NCBI GenBank assembly: GCA_030619735.1
Contig: JAUXAV010000046.1
Location: 1 to 8,035, forward strand
Direction: 5' to 3'
Length of the DNA stretch: 8,035 nt
DNA from: Candidatus Aenigmatarchaeota archaeon
GTDB taxonomy: Archaea; Aenigmatarchaeota; Aenigmatarchaeia; QMZP01; JAUXAV01
The notes below the pieces were generated by a model. The model saw nothing but the letters and a program-made list of their open reading frames with translations. It searched no databases and was not told the DNA's origin. Positions 1 to 6,931 of this stretch are shown here, in pieces. The translations under genes were made by a program, and so were the position numbers. The stretch's first letter is position 1, and each line of letters opens with the position of its first letter.

Positions 1-1187
1 CCCAGGTATCCCAGATAAGCAAATAGCAGGACAAAGAAATACCCGGCTGAGATTTCCAGGGCGAGTACCAGGTGGGCCATCATGAAGGCATAAAGGGGAT
101 AGTCCCTCCTGTAGAGCCTCTGAAGGACTGCCCCTGTGAAGAGCATGACCAGGAGGACTGCGGGGAGGCCGAAGTCCAGCATGATTTCCCCCACAAGGGC
201 CGAGGTCAGCCTGCCGTCGCAGCCGTAGAGGGCATAGCAGGTATAGAGGCCGAAGGGCATTTCCATGCTTGAGCCGAAGGAATAGCCCCAGGGGAAGCTC
301 TTCTTCACCGCATCGTCAAAGACATGGTTGGTGAATCCTATCCTGTATTCTGTTGTCCTGAGAGGCCCCAGGGACCATTCCGATTCCCCTGTGCTTGTAA
401 GGGAATGCCCTATTAATACAGCAGGAACCAGTGCAGCTATGAAAACCAGGATAACGGGAAGGATTTTCCTGATATTTACCCTGCCCTCCCTGCCCAGTTC
501 CAGGAAGAGCCAGGCAAAGAAGACTATCACTATGTATGACCTGAAGCTTGAGAGTATGGAGACTATAAGGAGGATTAAGAGGAAGAGCCTGGAAGGATTT
601 TTTCTTTCAGCAAAAAATCTGACTGAGGAATAGAGCATGAGGTAGAAGGAGAATATATAGGGAAGCGTTACCATGCCCATCAGGTCGTTATGCAGCTGCA
701 GGTCAAAAAGCGGTATGCCCTGTATTGCAAAGTTCAGGATGGAAACAATCAGGCCGAACAGGAACATGTATTCCCAGTAGACCCTTCTGGAAAGCCCAGG
801 GGAAAGCCTGAAGAGGAGGGGCCTGAAGAAGCCTTTGGTGACAAGGTGACGGAGGTTCAGCGCTATATAGCATCCCAGCAGGGCAAGGGCATTAAGGGCT
901 ATGCTGAGAATCCAGCCCAGGCCGACCATGTAGTTCACTATAATACAGCCCATCAGGAATGAAACAATAAGGGGGAGGGGGCCCAGGCGGAAGACTTTTC
1001 CGCTTAGCCTGAAGCCCAGGAAGAGGCAGAAAAAGGCAAAGAGCCAGACCAGGATTGCGAGCGGGGATATGGCCAGGTTGGGGTTTACAGCCAGCATTGC
1101 AGGGTCAAGAACGGCAAAGATGCCCAGCAGTAAGTAGATTGCAGCGAACAGGTAGAATATCTCAGGCCTTGTGATTGCATTCCCCAT
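1..1187 (-). CDS. Oligosaccharide repeat unit polymerase-like membrane protein (partial, C-terminus off the left edge)
   Basis: The minus-strand frame is open from ATG at 1187 to the window edge, giving 395 complete codons with no stop. The product is very hydrophobic, with about nine predicted membrane spans. It resembles Wzy-like polymerases that join lipid-linked oligosaccharide repeats at the outer face of the membrane. Diagnostic parts are a GIPLF motif near residues 157-161 at the start of an extracytoplasmic loop, an FRSY segment near 215-218, a long loop at about 260-325 with two cysteines, and a GEIMLDFGL segment near 333-341. The same landmarks occur in diverged form in the gene at 2295-3521, so the two look like paralogues. 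ATG follows the glycosyltransferase stop by one base (TAG-A-ATG), implying translational coupling. Known: such proteins are poorly conserved and are recognised by topology plus short motifs. Inferred: polymerase activity. A flippase or ligase of the same fold class is the alternative. Confidence 0.72.
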   Translation of the reverse strand, partial: MGNAITRPEIFYLFAAIYLLLGIFAVLDPAMLAVNPNLAISPLAILVWLFAFFCLFLGFRLSGKVFRLGPLPLIVSFLMGCIIVNYMVGLGWILSIALNALALLGCYIALNLRHLVTKGFFRPLLFRLSPGLSRRVYWEYMFLFGLIVSILNFAIQGIPLFDLQLHNDLMGMVTLPYIFSFYLMLYSSVRFFAERKNPSRLFLLILLIVSILSSFRSYIVIVFFAWLFLELGREGRVNIRKILPVILVFIAALVPAVLIGHSLTSTGESEWSLGPLRTTEYRIGFTNHVFDDAVKKSFPWGYSFGSSMEMPFGLYTCYALYGCDGRLTSALVGEIMLDFGLPAVLLVMLFTGAVLQRLYRRDYPLYAFMMAHLVLALEISAGYFFVLLFAYLGYL

Positions 1188-1188
1188 T

Positions 1189-2265
1189 CTATACCCCCGC
1201 GACTTCCCTGTATATTTTTTCTATCTTCCTGACTGATTTCTTCATGTCAAACTTTTTTGCCTTCCTTTTCCCCGTGGCGGCAAGCCTTGCTGCAAAGCTC
1301 TCGTTCTCCAGGACCTTCAGGATGGTCTTTTTATTAAGGTTCATGCATTCCCTAGGCAGGACTTCCTTTAAGCCTCCTGCCGGGTTTGCAAGACAGGGGA
1401 CCCCCAGAGCCATGGCCTCCAGGGCAGTGATGCCAAAGCCCTCAATCCTGGAGGGGACAGCCATAAGGTCCGAGGCCTTCATGTATTTGAGGCATGCCTT
1501 ATGGGTCTTGCTGCCCGGGAACCTGGCATTTTTTATGCCCTTCCATCTGGCCCTGCCCTTCAGGCTCTTCATCATGGGGCCCCTCCCAAGGAAGAGGAAA
1601 TCCGCATCAATGCCCCTGGCCATGTCCAAGAGAAGGTCAGGGCCCTTATCCTCTGTCAGGGCCCCTGCGAACAGCACAATCTTCCTGTCCTGGGGGAGCT
1701 TCAGCCTCTTTCTGAGCCTTGCCCTGCCCTCCCTGGGAAGCCCGGAGCGGTCAATCCAGTCATATACCACCTCAAGTTTTCCCTTGGAAACGCCCATATT
1801 ATGCGCCTCCCTGGCAAGGTAGCCGGAAACGCATATCAGTTTGCCTGCGGAGTTGGCTATCCTGGGGAATATCCTCTTTGCAACCCTGAGCCTGCTCCAT
1901 CTCAGGAGGTCGGAGCCATGGGATGTCGCAACAAACGGAACCCCGCTCTTCTTCCTGAATATGGAGGCCACCAGGCCTGCCGGGTAAAGGGGATGGGCAT
2001 GCACGATATCTATGCCCCCGTTTTCCTTTACAGCCTTGAGGGTCTTCAGGGTGAAGTATGAATACATGGAGCCCCTGAGTATGAACTTGTTCACTATGGG
2101 CATCTCGTGTATCCTTATCCTTCCGGCCAGCTTCCTGCCCATCCTGCCGTATGTTATCACATGGACCCTGTGGCCCCTGGCCTCCAGCTCCCTGGCAAGC
2201 TGGGAGCAATGGATTGCTATCCCCCCCACCTGCGGGGGAAACTGGGATAATATGCAGATTTTCAT
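1189..2265 (-). CDS. GT4-family glycosyltransferase
   Basis: A 358-residue retaining GT-B glycosyltransferase, probably adding a sugar from a nucleotide-sugar donor to a lipid-linked oligosaccharide on the cytoplasmic side. The N-terminal domain opens with MKICILSQFPP followed by a GGIA..H loop, then VHAHP, a TSHGSD motif and an ICVSGY segment typical of the GT4 acceptor domain. The C-terminal donor domain has FAGALTEDKG, FLGRGP and the E-x7-E signature (EGFGITALE, about residues 275-283), then GVPCLANPAGG. Length is normal for the family. The frame extends upstream to a TTG at 2283, but I prefer ATG at 2265: GTGAT lies 4 nt upstream of it and the protein then begins directly with the first beta strand. 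It sits between two polymerase-like genes: 29 nt after the upstream stop and 1 nt before the downstream start. Donor and acceptor cannot be read from the sequence. Confidence 0.93.
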   Translation of the reverse strand: MKICILSQFPPQVGGIAIHCSQLARELEARGHRVHVITYGRMGRKLAGRIRIHEMPIVNKFILRGSMYSYFTLKTLKAVKENGGIDIVHAHPLYPAGLVASIFRKKSGVPFVATSHGSDLLRWSRLRVAKRIFPRIANSAGKLICVSGYLAREAHNMGVSKGKLEVVYDWIDRSGLPREGRARLRKRLKLPQDRKIVLFAGALTEDKGPDLLLDMARGIDADFLFLGRGPMMKSLKGRARWKGIKNARFPGSKTHKACLKYMKASDLMAVPSRIEGFGITALEAMALGVPCLANPAGGLKEVLPRECMNLNKKTILKVLENESFAARLAATGKRKAKKFDMKKSVRKIEKIYREVAGV

Positions 2266-2269
2266 AAGT

Positions 2270-2274
2270 ATCAC
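2270..2274 (-). promoter_or_regulatory. Ribosome binding site deciding the glycosyltransferase start
   Basis: GTGAT on the minus strand matches the core of the archaeal anti-Shine-Dalgarno complement (GGTGAT) and ends 4 nt before ATG at 2265. It lies inside the six-codon extension that starts at TTG 2283, which argues against the TTG start. Confidence 0.5.
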
Positions 2275-2294
2275 TTGTTTCAATATTTAATATT

Positions 2295-3521
2295 CTATCG
2301 CTTCCTTGACCTGTAGAAGCACCATAATCCTATGGCAAAGAAGAGGAAGGCCAGGTAATACTGTATGACCCCGGTCTCTATCCAGACCAGGAGTATGGAG
2401 AGCTGGATGCCGTACAGCCCGAGGAAGAAATGGTTTTTAGTGAACCTGTATATCTTATGGGGAATCTCGGCAAAGAAGCCCAGGAGCAGGCATCCTATTA
2501 TCACGCCCAGAAGCCCGAATTCCAGGTAGAAGGGCCCTATAAGGGTTGAGGCATAGAACCTCGGCATGTTGACTATCATCTCTCCCACAACAGCTCCCAT
2601 AAGGATTCTGGGAACCCCGAAGAGCTGTATGATTATGTTCGCATACATCATCCCGAATGTGAGGCCTATAAGGGGGACGTTCATGAGCATTATGGAGAGC
2701 ACATAGAGTGTGAAGGCGGGCCTTGAGAGTATTATGCTCTCTATTCCAAGGCCGGGGCCCCCGAAGAACATCAGGAGGTATTTTATCCCTACTATAAGGA
2801 TTATACAGATAATCAGGACCTCAATTATATGGGATTTTCTCAGGCCCCGGGAGAAGTAGGCAAAGAATATTATGGGAAAGACAAAGAGCACCAGGTCCGT
2901 TACAAACCCTGACAGCACTGAAAGGATAACAGAAATCCCGGCAAGGAGTATATAGGTGGTGGCATTTTTGTTTCTTGCAAGGATTGCAACCATGCCCAGC
3001 AGGTAGAGCATCATTGAGACAGACCAGGTAATGTTATGGTAGTATGCCCTTGCAAGGGAGTTGAATATGGGAATCCCTACCTGGGCGTAGTTCAGGATAA
3101 GCCCCAGTATGCCTATCAGGAAGATGCCCGCCCAGAGGTTATAGTTCGGCCTGTACTCAGGGAACCTTCTTACTCTGCAGAGCTTCCCTCCTCCCCATAG
3201 GAAAAAAATGCCGATTAGAACAAGGACTATGCCCATAAGCCAGTAAGCGGGATAAAGTATGGGCACCGGGGAAAGCAGCGAGGCCAGTATGTAAAGAAGG
3301 AAAATGACAAATATCAGCCTGGCGGAATTGAATTTCTCTGGCTTGAAAAAACACCCGAGGCCCCTGATTATTGAGGAATCCAGCCTGACACTGCAGGAGG
3401 GACCGGGCAATGACAGGGGGATTTTTTTGTTTCTTTCATGAAGCCTTTCAATGCCCTTATTGACATGCCTGCCTATATCCGAAATAATGTCCTTCAAGCC
3501 CCTGACTAGTATATCAATCAT
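2295..3521 (-). CDS. Oligosaccharide repeat unit polymerase-like membrane protein
   Basis: A 408-residue integral membrane protein with about eleven predicted spans between residues 69 and 404. A soluble, amphipathic N-terminal stretch of about 65 residues precedes the first span, and the protein ends in a basic RSRKR tail. It resembles the Wzy-like oligosaccharide repeat unit polymerase group: a GIPIF motif at 149-153 begins the loop after the third span, and NVPLIGLTFG (281-290) and TLIGPFYLEFGL (326-337) align with matching segments of the partial protein at 1-1187. One difference stands out: where the other protein has FRSY, this one has SGFVTD (about 204-209), so the arginine often found there in Wzy-type proteins is absent. 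The ATG at 3521 overlaps the upstream stop by 8 nt (ATGATTGA), so the gene is co-transcribed and probably translationally coupled. Expected role: polymerising glycan repeats on the extracytoplasmic side. Family membership is probable, activity is inferred. Confidence 0.75.
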   Translation of the reverse strand: MIDILVRGLKDIISDIGRHVNKGIERLHERNKKIPLSLPGPSCSVRLDSSIIRGLGCFFKPEKFNSARLIFVIFLLYILASLLSPVPILYPAYWLMGIVLVLIGIFFLWGGGKLCRVRRFPEYRPNYNLWAGIFLIGILGLILNYAQVGIPIFNSLARAYYHNITWSVSMMLYLLGMVAILARNKNATTYILLAGISVILSVLSGFVTDLVLFVFPIIFFAYFSRGLRKSHIIEVLIICIILIVGIKYLLMFFGGPGLGIESIILSRPAFTLYVLSIMLMNVPLIGLTFGMMYANIIIQLFGVPRILMGAVVGEMIVNMPRFYASTLIGPFYLEFGLLGVIIGCLLLGFFAEIPHKIYRFTKNHFFLGLYGIQLSILLVWIETGVIQYYLAFLFFAIGLWCFYRSRKR

Positions 3522-4176
3522 ATTCTATCACAAGGCAATCCGTTCCAGAGGACCATGTCTTCTCTGCCTTATATCCGAAATCAGAAATGGCCTGTGTCAG
3601 GAAATCGGAATCAAAGCCCTTCAGGAGTGTCAGCCTCAACTTAAGGTAGTCCCCGCCGTGAACACACTCAATCTCGCCCCTGTATTTTTCCCATAGAACG
3701 CTTGAGAGATAGGAGCACAGGACCTCGTTTGCGGGCATGTCAAGCATGACAAAGACAACCCGGCTTGAGAAGGAATCCTGAGCGCAGCTGTCTGAACTGG
3801 CAATCCTGAAGGATTCCGAGGGGTAGAGGGTTATGGAGCTGGGGAAGAGATAAGGGGTTTCAGGCTTATTCTCCATCTCCAGGAACCTCTCCTTCTGGAA
3901 GACTACCCAGAGCGTATCCGAGTCCCATACATACATCTTTTCGCCGCTGGCATCCAGGACAATGCCTGAAATCTTTACAGGCCTCTGGGCATCAAACCCT
4001 GTGCCTGTTATATCCGCTTGGACACCGAACCCCCTGCCTGTAAGGGTGTCATAGGTCATTATGGCCCCGAATATGTCCTGCCCCTTTGTCTCAAAATACT
4101 TTGCACCTGTAAATGAGAAATAGAGCCATACCAGAATTATCAGTACTATCAGGACATCCAGCTTTGTTATCCTCAT
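3514..4176 (-). CDS. Membrane-anchored protein of unknown function in the glycan operon
   Basis: A 220-residue protein that I do not recognise with certainty. Residues 1-6 are short and polar with two basic residues, and about 7-25 form a single hydrophobic helix, so the protein is probably an N-terminally anchored exported domain. The rest is beta-rich and contains four cysteines (in SDSCAQ, VLCSY, IECVH and TDCLV), enough for two disulphides outside the cell. The layout (short N-terminus, one helix, small beta domain with VQADITG-like strands) is reminiscent of DUF4330-type proteins found in polysaccharide clusters, but this is a weak resemblance. ATG at 4176 is preceded at 4 nt by AGGGGAT. 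The stop overlaps the next gene by 8 nt, tying the protein to the polymerase. Inferred role: an accessory partner in glycan assembly, chain-length control or export. No catalytic motif is visible. Confidence 0.8.
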   Translation of the reverse strand: MRITKLDVLIVLIILVWLYFSFTGAKYFETKGQDIFGAIMTYDTLTGRGFGVQADITGTGFDAQRPVKISGIVLDASGEKMYVWDSDTLWVVFQKERFLEMENKPETPYLFPSSITLYPSESFRIASSDSCAQDSFSSRVVFVMLDMPANEVLCSYLSSVLWEKYRGEIECVHGGDYLKLRLTLLKGFDSDFLTQAISDFGYKAEKTWSSGTDCLVIEYD

Positions 4177-4205
4177 CCAAATCCCCTTTATATCTGAACT
4201 TAATG

Positions 4206-4218
4206 TAAATATATTATA
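4206..4218 (-). promoter_or_regulatory. Possible TATA element upstream of the 220-aa protein gene
   Basis: TATAATATATTTA on the minus strand overlaps the end of the epimerase gene and lies 29-41 nt upstream of ATG 4176. It could give a short-leader transcript, but the two genes are only 37 nt apart and may simply be co-transcribed. Confidence 0.28.
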
Positions 4219-5311
4219 CCCGGCTCTTAAATGAAACTATTGTTTTGACTATCCTTTCAGAAACCTTCCTGTCCCAGTACCTGGGAATTTTGCATCTGCT
4301 CATTTTCCTTTCAAAGTTCCTGTCCCTTAGAATTCTCTGGGCATTTTCCAGGATTTTATCCCTGTCAGCGCCGACCAGGATGTTCCCTCCCGCCTCCAGG
4401 GTCTCAACTCTTTCTGTGTTGTACCTGAGGGTAAGGCAGGGGACCCCCAAAACCAGGGCCTCCTCCTGGACACCCCCTGAATCCGTCAGGATGAATTTTG
4501 CATTTGATTCCATCTTGAGGAAATCCAGGTATCCCAGGGCCCTGACCATCTTCAGGCCGTTTGCCGCCCCCTCAAAGCAGTATTCCTCTATCTTCTTCCT
4601 GGTTCCCGGGTGGAGGGGGAAAATCAGGGGGGCATCTATCTCCCCCAGGGCCTCCAGGATTCCTTTCAGCCTTTTCCTGTCTGCTGTGTTCTCCTCCCTG
4701 TGCAGGGTAACAAGGCCGTATCCCTTCTCCTTTACACCGAGCTTCCCCATTATGCCGGATTTCTTCGCCCTTTCCAGGCTCTCCAGGAGGGTCTCAATCA
4801 TAATATTCCCAACCATATGGATTTTCCCCCTCTCAATCCCCTCCTTCACAAGGTTATTGACCGCTTCCCCGGTGGGAGCGAAAAGCAGGCTTGATATATT
4901 ATCCACAACAATCCGGTTTATCTCCTCCGGCATGCCCGTGTCCCTGGAGCGGTAGCCTGCCTCCACATGGGCCACTGGTATTTTCAGCTTCACAGAAGCC
5001 AGTGCCCCGGCCAGGGTGGAATTGACATCGCCCACCACCACTGTGAGGTCTGGCTTATCCCTCACCAGGGCTTTCTCTATCTTGGGGAGCATCCTGCCTG
5101 TCTGAACCCCATGGGTGCCGGAGCCCACGCCCAGATAGACGTCAGGCTTGGGAAGGGAAAGCTCCCTGAAAAACAAATCAGACATCTCCCTGTCATAGTG
5201 CTGGCCTGTATGGATAAGCCTGGCTTCTATCCCCTTCCTGTCCAGCTCCTTCATAAGGGGGGCTGCCTTCATGAAATTGGGCCTGGCGCCCACTATCACC
5301 GCGCACTTCAT
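4214..5311 (-). CDS. wecB: UDP-N-acetylglucosamine 2-epimerase (non-hydrolysing)
   Basis: Interconverts UDP-GlcNAc and UDP-ManNAc in the cytoplasm, supplying ManNAc or ManNAcA for surface glycans. The 365-residue protein has the full family pattern: VGARPNFMKAAP at 7-18, HTGQHYD at 34-40, GDVNST at 94-99, HVEAGYRS at 115-122, PEEINR at 128-133, TLHREEN at 202-208, then PLHPGTR and a DSGGVQEEA nucleotide-binding motif. The residues expected to be catalytic in this family are all present (Asp95, Glu117, Glu130, His204, this protein's numbering). The frame opens 11 codons earlier at ATG 5344, but those codons (with TAC, CCC, CAA) precede the first beta strand and overlap a TATA-like box 25 nt upstream of ATG 5311, so I take 5311 as a leaderless start. 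It heads the glycan operon, directly after the ribosomal cluster. The family also contains archaeal homologues acting in N-glycan sugar supply. Confidence 0.95.
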   Translation of the reverse strand: MKCAVIVGARPNFMKAAPLMKELDRKGIEARLIHTGQHYDREMSDLFFRELSLPKPDVYLGVGSGTHGVQTGRMLPKIEKALVRDKPDLTVVVGDVNSTLAGALASVKLKIPVAHVEAGYRSRDTGMPEEINRIVVDNISSLLFAPTGEAVNNLVKEGIERGKIHMVGNIMIETLLESLERAKKSGIMGKLGVKEKGYGLVTLHREENTADRKRLKGILEALGEIDAPLIFPLHPGTRKKIEEYCFEGAANGLKMVRALGYLDFLKMESNAKFILTDSGGVQEEALVLGVPCLTLRYNTERVETLEAGGNILVGADRDKILENAQRILRDRNFERKMSRCKIPRYWDRKVSERIVKTIVSFKSRV

Positions 5312-5331
5312 ATAACCGTTTTGGGGTTTTG

Positions 5332-5340
5332 TATTAAAAA
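5332..5340 (-). promoter_or_regulatory. TATA box for leaderless wecB transcript
   Basis: TTTTTAATA on the minus strand is centred 25 nt upstream of ATG 5311, the spacing expected when transcription starts at the start codon. No ribosome site lies before that ATG. The same T-run could also help terminate the upstream ribosomal operon, whose last stop is at 5362. Confidence 0.5.
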
Positions 5341-5361
5341 GCATCTCTTTTCAGAACAAGA

Positions 5362-5889
5362 TTAATCCTCTTTTTTGGATTCTTTTGGGGATTCCTTCTC
5401 AGGGGATTTGGCTTTCTCTTCATTTGCTGGCTCTTCAGCCTTCTTCTCAGCTGGAGCTTCCTCTTCCTTTGCTTTGCCTTCCCCCTCCTCTGCAGGCTTT
5501 TCTTCAGCCTTTTCCTCAGCTTCTGCGGGCTTTTTCCCGCCCTCCTTGCCGCCCCCGAATTTTTCCTTGAGCTTTTCCATCTTGCCCTTTTCCTCTTCCT
5601 TTACTATAATCTCTTCAGGAAGCATTGCTGTCACAACCCCGTCCTTGTCCATCCGGGCCTTGAGCCTGATGCTTGCAGGGGGCTTCTTTAAACCTCTTGC
5701 CCAGAGCCGCTCATTCAGCTTCCCGGAAATCTTAACAGTCCCGGCCTTCATGTGCCTGGAAAGGAATTTCCTTACCGTAGCAGTGCTTCTTCCTGCCCTC
5801 TTAAGGCTGGAGCCCTTGAGCCATTCAGCCCTGAGGGGGACTGTGTAAATCCTTTCCGGTTGTTCCGAAGAAGTTTTCTTGTCTGCCAT
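5362..5889 (-). CDS. rpl31e: Large-subunit ribosomal protein L31e with long acidic/basic C-terminal tail
   Basis: Archaeal/eukaryotic large-subunit protein located near the peptide exit tunnel. Residues about 11-95 are a normal L31e core: ERIYTVPLR, KRAGRSTATVRKFLSRHMKAG, LNERLWARGLKKPP, then IRLKARMDKDGVVTAMLPEE. Archaeal L31e is usually about 80-100 residues. This protein is 175, because about 79 residues (97-175) follow that are almost entirely Lys, Glu, Ala, Pro, Gly and Ser, with one aromatic residue (Phe111). The first part of the tail is probably helical and the rest disordered. ATG 5889 lies 12 nt after the rpl39e stop, and only a weak AGGT is seen upstream. It is the last gene of the ribosomal run. 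The tail is continuous in frame with no sign of a frameshift. Confidence 0.95.
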   Translation of the reverse strand: MADKKTSSEQPERIYTVPLRAEWLKGSSLKRAGRSTATVRKFLSRHMKAGTVKISGKLNERLWARGLKKPPASIRLKARMDKDGVVTAMLPEEIIVKEEEKGKMEKLKEKFGGGKEGGKKPAEAEEKAEEKPAEEGEGKAKEEEAPAEKKAEEPANEEKAKSPEKESPKESKKED

Positions 5890-5901
5890 ATCAAAAACCT
5901 A

Positions 5902-6069
5902 TTAAATCTTGAGCTTGTCCCTTCTCCAGTGCTTGGTCCTTACCCTGATTCTCCTGGTCCTGGCCCTCTTAAGGCTGAACTTCTTTATGTCAGCCCATCT
6001 TGGGGCCGACCTTCTCTTTCCCCTTGCCATCAGCCTTGCCTTCTTTCCCGATGATTTGTTCCTGGCCAT
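5902..6069 (-). CDS. rpl39e: Large-subunit ribosomal protein L39e
   Basis: A 55-codon gene that encodes a very basic, arginine/lysine-rich protein of the exit-tunnel wall. The start MARNKSSGKKARL and the end TKHWRRDKLKI match the MARNK and HWRRxKLK ends of archaeal L39e. The middle is more divergent, but keeps a tryptophan (Trp25) where the family has its VW segment. It is about 4 residues longer than the usual 50-51. ATG 6069 comes one base after the PDCD5-like stop (TAG-T-ATG), with GGAGAT just upstream as ribosome site. Its place between PDCD5 and L31e is the conserved archaeal order, which supports the call independently. Its small size means standard length cut-offs would miss it. Confidence 0.95.
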   Translation of the reverse strand: MARNKSSGKKARLMARGKRRSAPRWADIKKFSLKRARTRRIRVRTKHWRRDKLKI

Positions 6070-6070
6070 A

Positions 6071-6352
6071 CTATCTCCTTATTATCTTGCCCTTTTTTGT
6101 GTCCTTTGAGAGCACCCTGAATATCTCCCTGAGCTTCAGGTCCGTTACCCTGCCATCCAGCTTCCCGGACTGGTATATCTGGAGCAGGTAGAGCTCTGCC
6201 TGGCCCGAGAGCTCGGGGTTTACCATCCTTACCCTTGCAAGCCTCTCCAGGGCCTCCTTTGTGAGGATTCTGCCCAGGAGGGTTTTCTTCATCTCCTCCA
6301 GCTTCCTGAGCTGCTCCATTTGCGCGAGGTTTTCCCCCAGCACTGCTGCCAT
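6071..6352 (-). CDS. PDCD5/TFAR19-family DNA-binding protein
   Basis: A 93-residue archaeal homologue of PDCD5 (programmed cell death 5), a small three-helix-bundle protein. Archaeal members bind DNA in vitro and their cellular role is unclear. Family features are an N-terminal charged helix with many Gln/Glu/Lys, then LLGRILTKEALERLARVRMVNPELSGQ, a helix with LYLLQIYQSGKLDGRVTD, and the basic C-terminal KDTKKGKIIRR (the family's KxxKIxR end). I place the start at ATG 6352, one base after the rps19e stop (TAA-T-ATG), because GGTGA lies 5 nt before it. A GTG at 6361 in the same frame is part of that ribosome site and would add three residues. It sits in the canonical position between S19e and L39e. 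Confidence 0.93.
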   Translation of the reverse strand: MAAVLGENLAQMEQLRKLEEMKKTLLGRILTKEALERLARVRMVNPELSGQAELYLLQIYQSGKLDGRVTDLKLREIFRVLSKDTKKGKIIRR

Positions 6353-6353
6353 A

Positions 6354-6779
6354 TTATTCACCTTTCCCAGCAGCCCCGGCTGCCTCGCGCAGGAACGCCT
6401 TGCCCTTTGGCGTTATGAGCCTTCCCTTGCCCTTCATGGTCTTTAAAAAGCCTGCGCTTTCAAGCTGCTGAAGGATTTTCCTTATAATAGCACCAGAGGC
6501 CTTATACCTGTGCTCGGGCTTGTGGCCCCTTCTCTTCCTCCCTGAATAGACCTTCCTGAGGTTTGAGACCCCCATATCCTTTCCGGAGTAGAATTTCCTA
6601 AGAATGGAGGCTGCCCTTGTCCACCACCAGTCCTTCTGCAGGGGAGGCCTTTCCCTGCTGACTCCTGTCTTTACAAAGCTGCTCCAGGCAGGGGGCTTCA
6701 TCTCTTCCATGGCCTGCAGTTTTTTTGCCGCTTCCTCTATCAGCCTCTCCTGGGGCACATCCCTTATTGATACTGTCAT
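6354..6779 (-). CDS. rps19e: Small-subunit ribosomal protein S19e
   Basis: A 141-residue archaeal/eukaryotic small-subunit protein involved in 40S/30S maturation. The family signature is complete: KPPAWSSFVKTGVSRERPP, DWWWTRAASILRKFY, GVSNLRKVYSGRKRRG, then KASGAIIRKILQQLESAGF and a basic C-terminus with LITPKGKAFL. The frame reaches an ATG at 6824, but those 15 extra codons overlap the TATA-like box and do not belong to the family. ATG 6779 gives the usual MTVSIRDVP beginning, with a weak GGGCGAT upstream. The gene starts the S19e - PDCD5 - L39e - L31e run, whose first three genes are separated by single bases. Confidence 0.96.
   Translation of the reverse strand: MTVSIRDVPQERLIEEAAKKLQAMEEMKPPAWSSFVKTGVSRERPPLQKDWWWTRAASILRKFYSGKDMGVSNLRKVYSGRKRRGHKPEHRYKASGAIIRKILQQLESAGFLKTMKGKGRLITPKGKAFLREAAGAAGKGE
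6358..6362 (-). promoter_or_regulatory. Ribosome binding site of the PDCD5-like gene, inside the end of rps19e
   Basis: GGTGA on the minus strand, 5 nt before ATG 6352, is an exact archaeal Shine-Dalgarno core. It overlaps the last codons of rps19e and contains the competing GTG at 6361, so it decides the start. Confidence 0.65.
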
Positions 6780-6823
6780 ATCATATCGCCCTGCAAATCT
6801 ATAAGCTATATTATACAAATGCA

Positions 6824-6831
6824 TTTAAAAA
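6824..6831 (-). promoter_or_regulatory. Probable TATA box of the rps19e operon
   Basis: TTTTTAAA on the minus strand lies 44 nt upstream of ATG 6779, predicting a leader of roughly 20 nt that contains the weak ribosome site. A second AT-rich stretch (TATAATATA, about 6805-6813) lies closer to the start and is an alternative. The box lies 7 nt from the first hairpin of the palindrome region. Confidence 0.42.
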
Positions 6832-6838
6832 TCAAGTA

Positions 6839-6856
6839 CCCACCATGAATGGTGGG
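6839..6856. repeat. Inverted repeat, 7-bp stem, 4-nt loop
   Basis: CCCACCA (6839-6845) and TGGTGGG (6850-6856) pair perfectly around TGAA. It lies 7 nt from the rps19e TATA-like box on its upstream side, so it is either a transposon end or a site acting on the promoter. Confidence 0.7.
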
Positions 6857-6898
6857 GCATGCTCCAATTGGATAATGACATAGCTATTTGGGGTACAA

Positions 6899-6929
6899 TC
6901 TGTGTCTCTACCTTTACACTGGACACAGA
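6899..6929. repeat. Inverted repeat, 8-bp stem
   Basis: TCTGTGTC (6899-6906) pairs with GACACAGA (6922-6929) around a 15-nt loop. TGTCTCT (6903-6909) can instead pair with AGAGACA (6927-6933), so two registers are possible. Confidence 0.6.
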
Positions 6930-6931
6930 GA

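Noticed and set aside
1175..2061. Long plus-strand open frames opposite the glycosyltransferase and polymerase genes
   Set aside because: They lack family motifs and lie antisense to a clearly conserved GT4 protein. They are shadows.
4245..4955. 236-residue plus-strand frame opposite wecB
   Set aside because: Antisense to a gene with complete catalytic motifs, with no motif of its own and serine/arginine/proline-rich composition typical of a shadow frame.
5312..5344. 11-codon upstream extension of wecB (ATG 5344)
   Set aside because: It covers the TATA-like box and adds residues before the first beta strand that the family does not have.
5375..5848. Ser/Ala/Phe-rich plus-strand frame opposite rpl31e
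   Set aside because: It is the complement of the low-complexity Lys/Glu tail, and its repeats come from that composition.
6780..6824. 15-codon upstream extension of rps19e (ATG 6824)
   Set aside because: It is not part of the S19e family, overlaps the TATA-like region, and the family start MTVSIRDVP begins at 6779.
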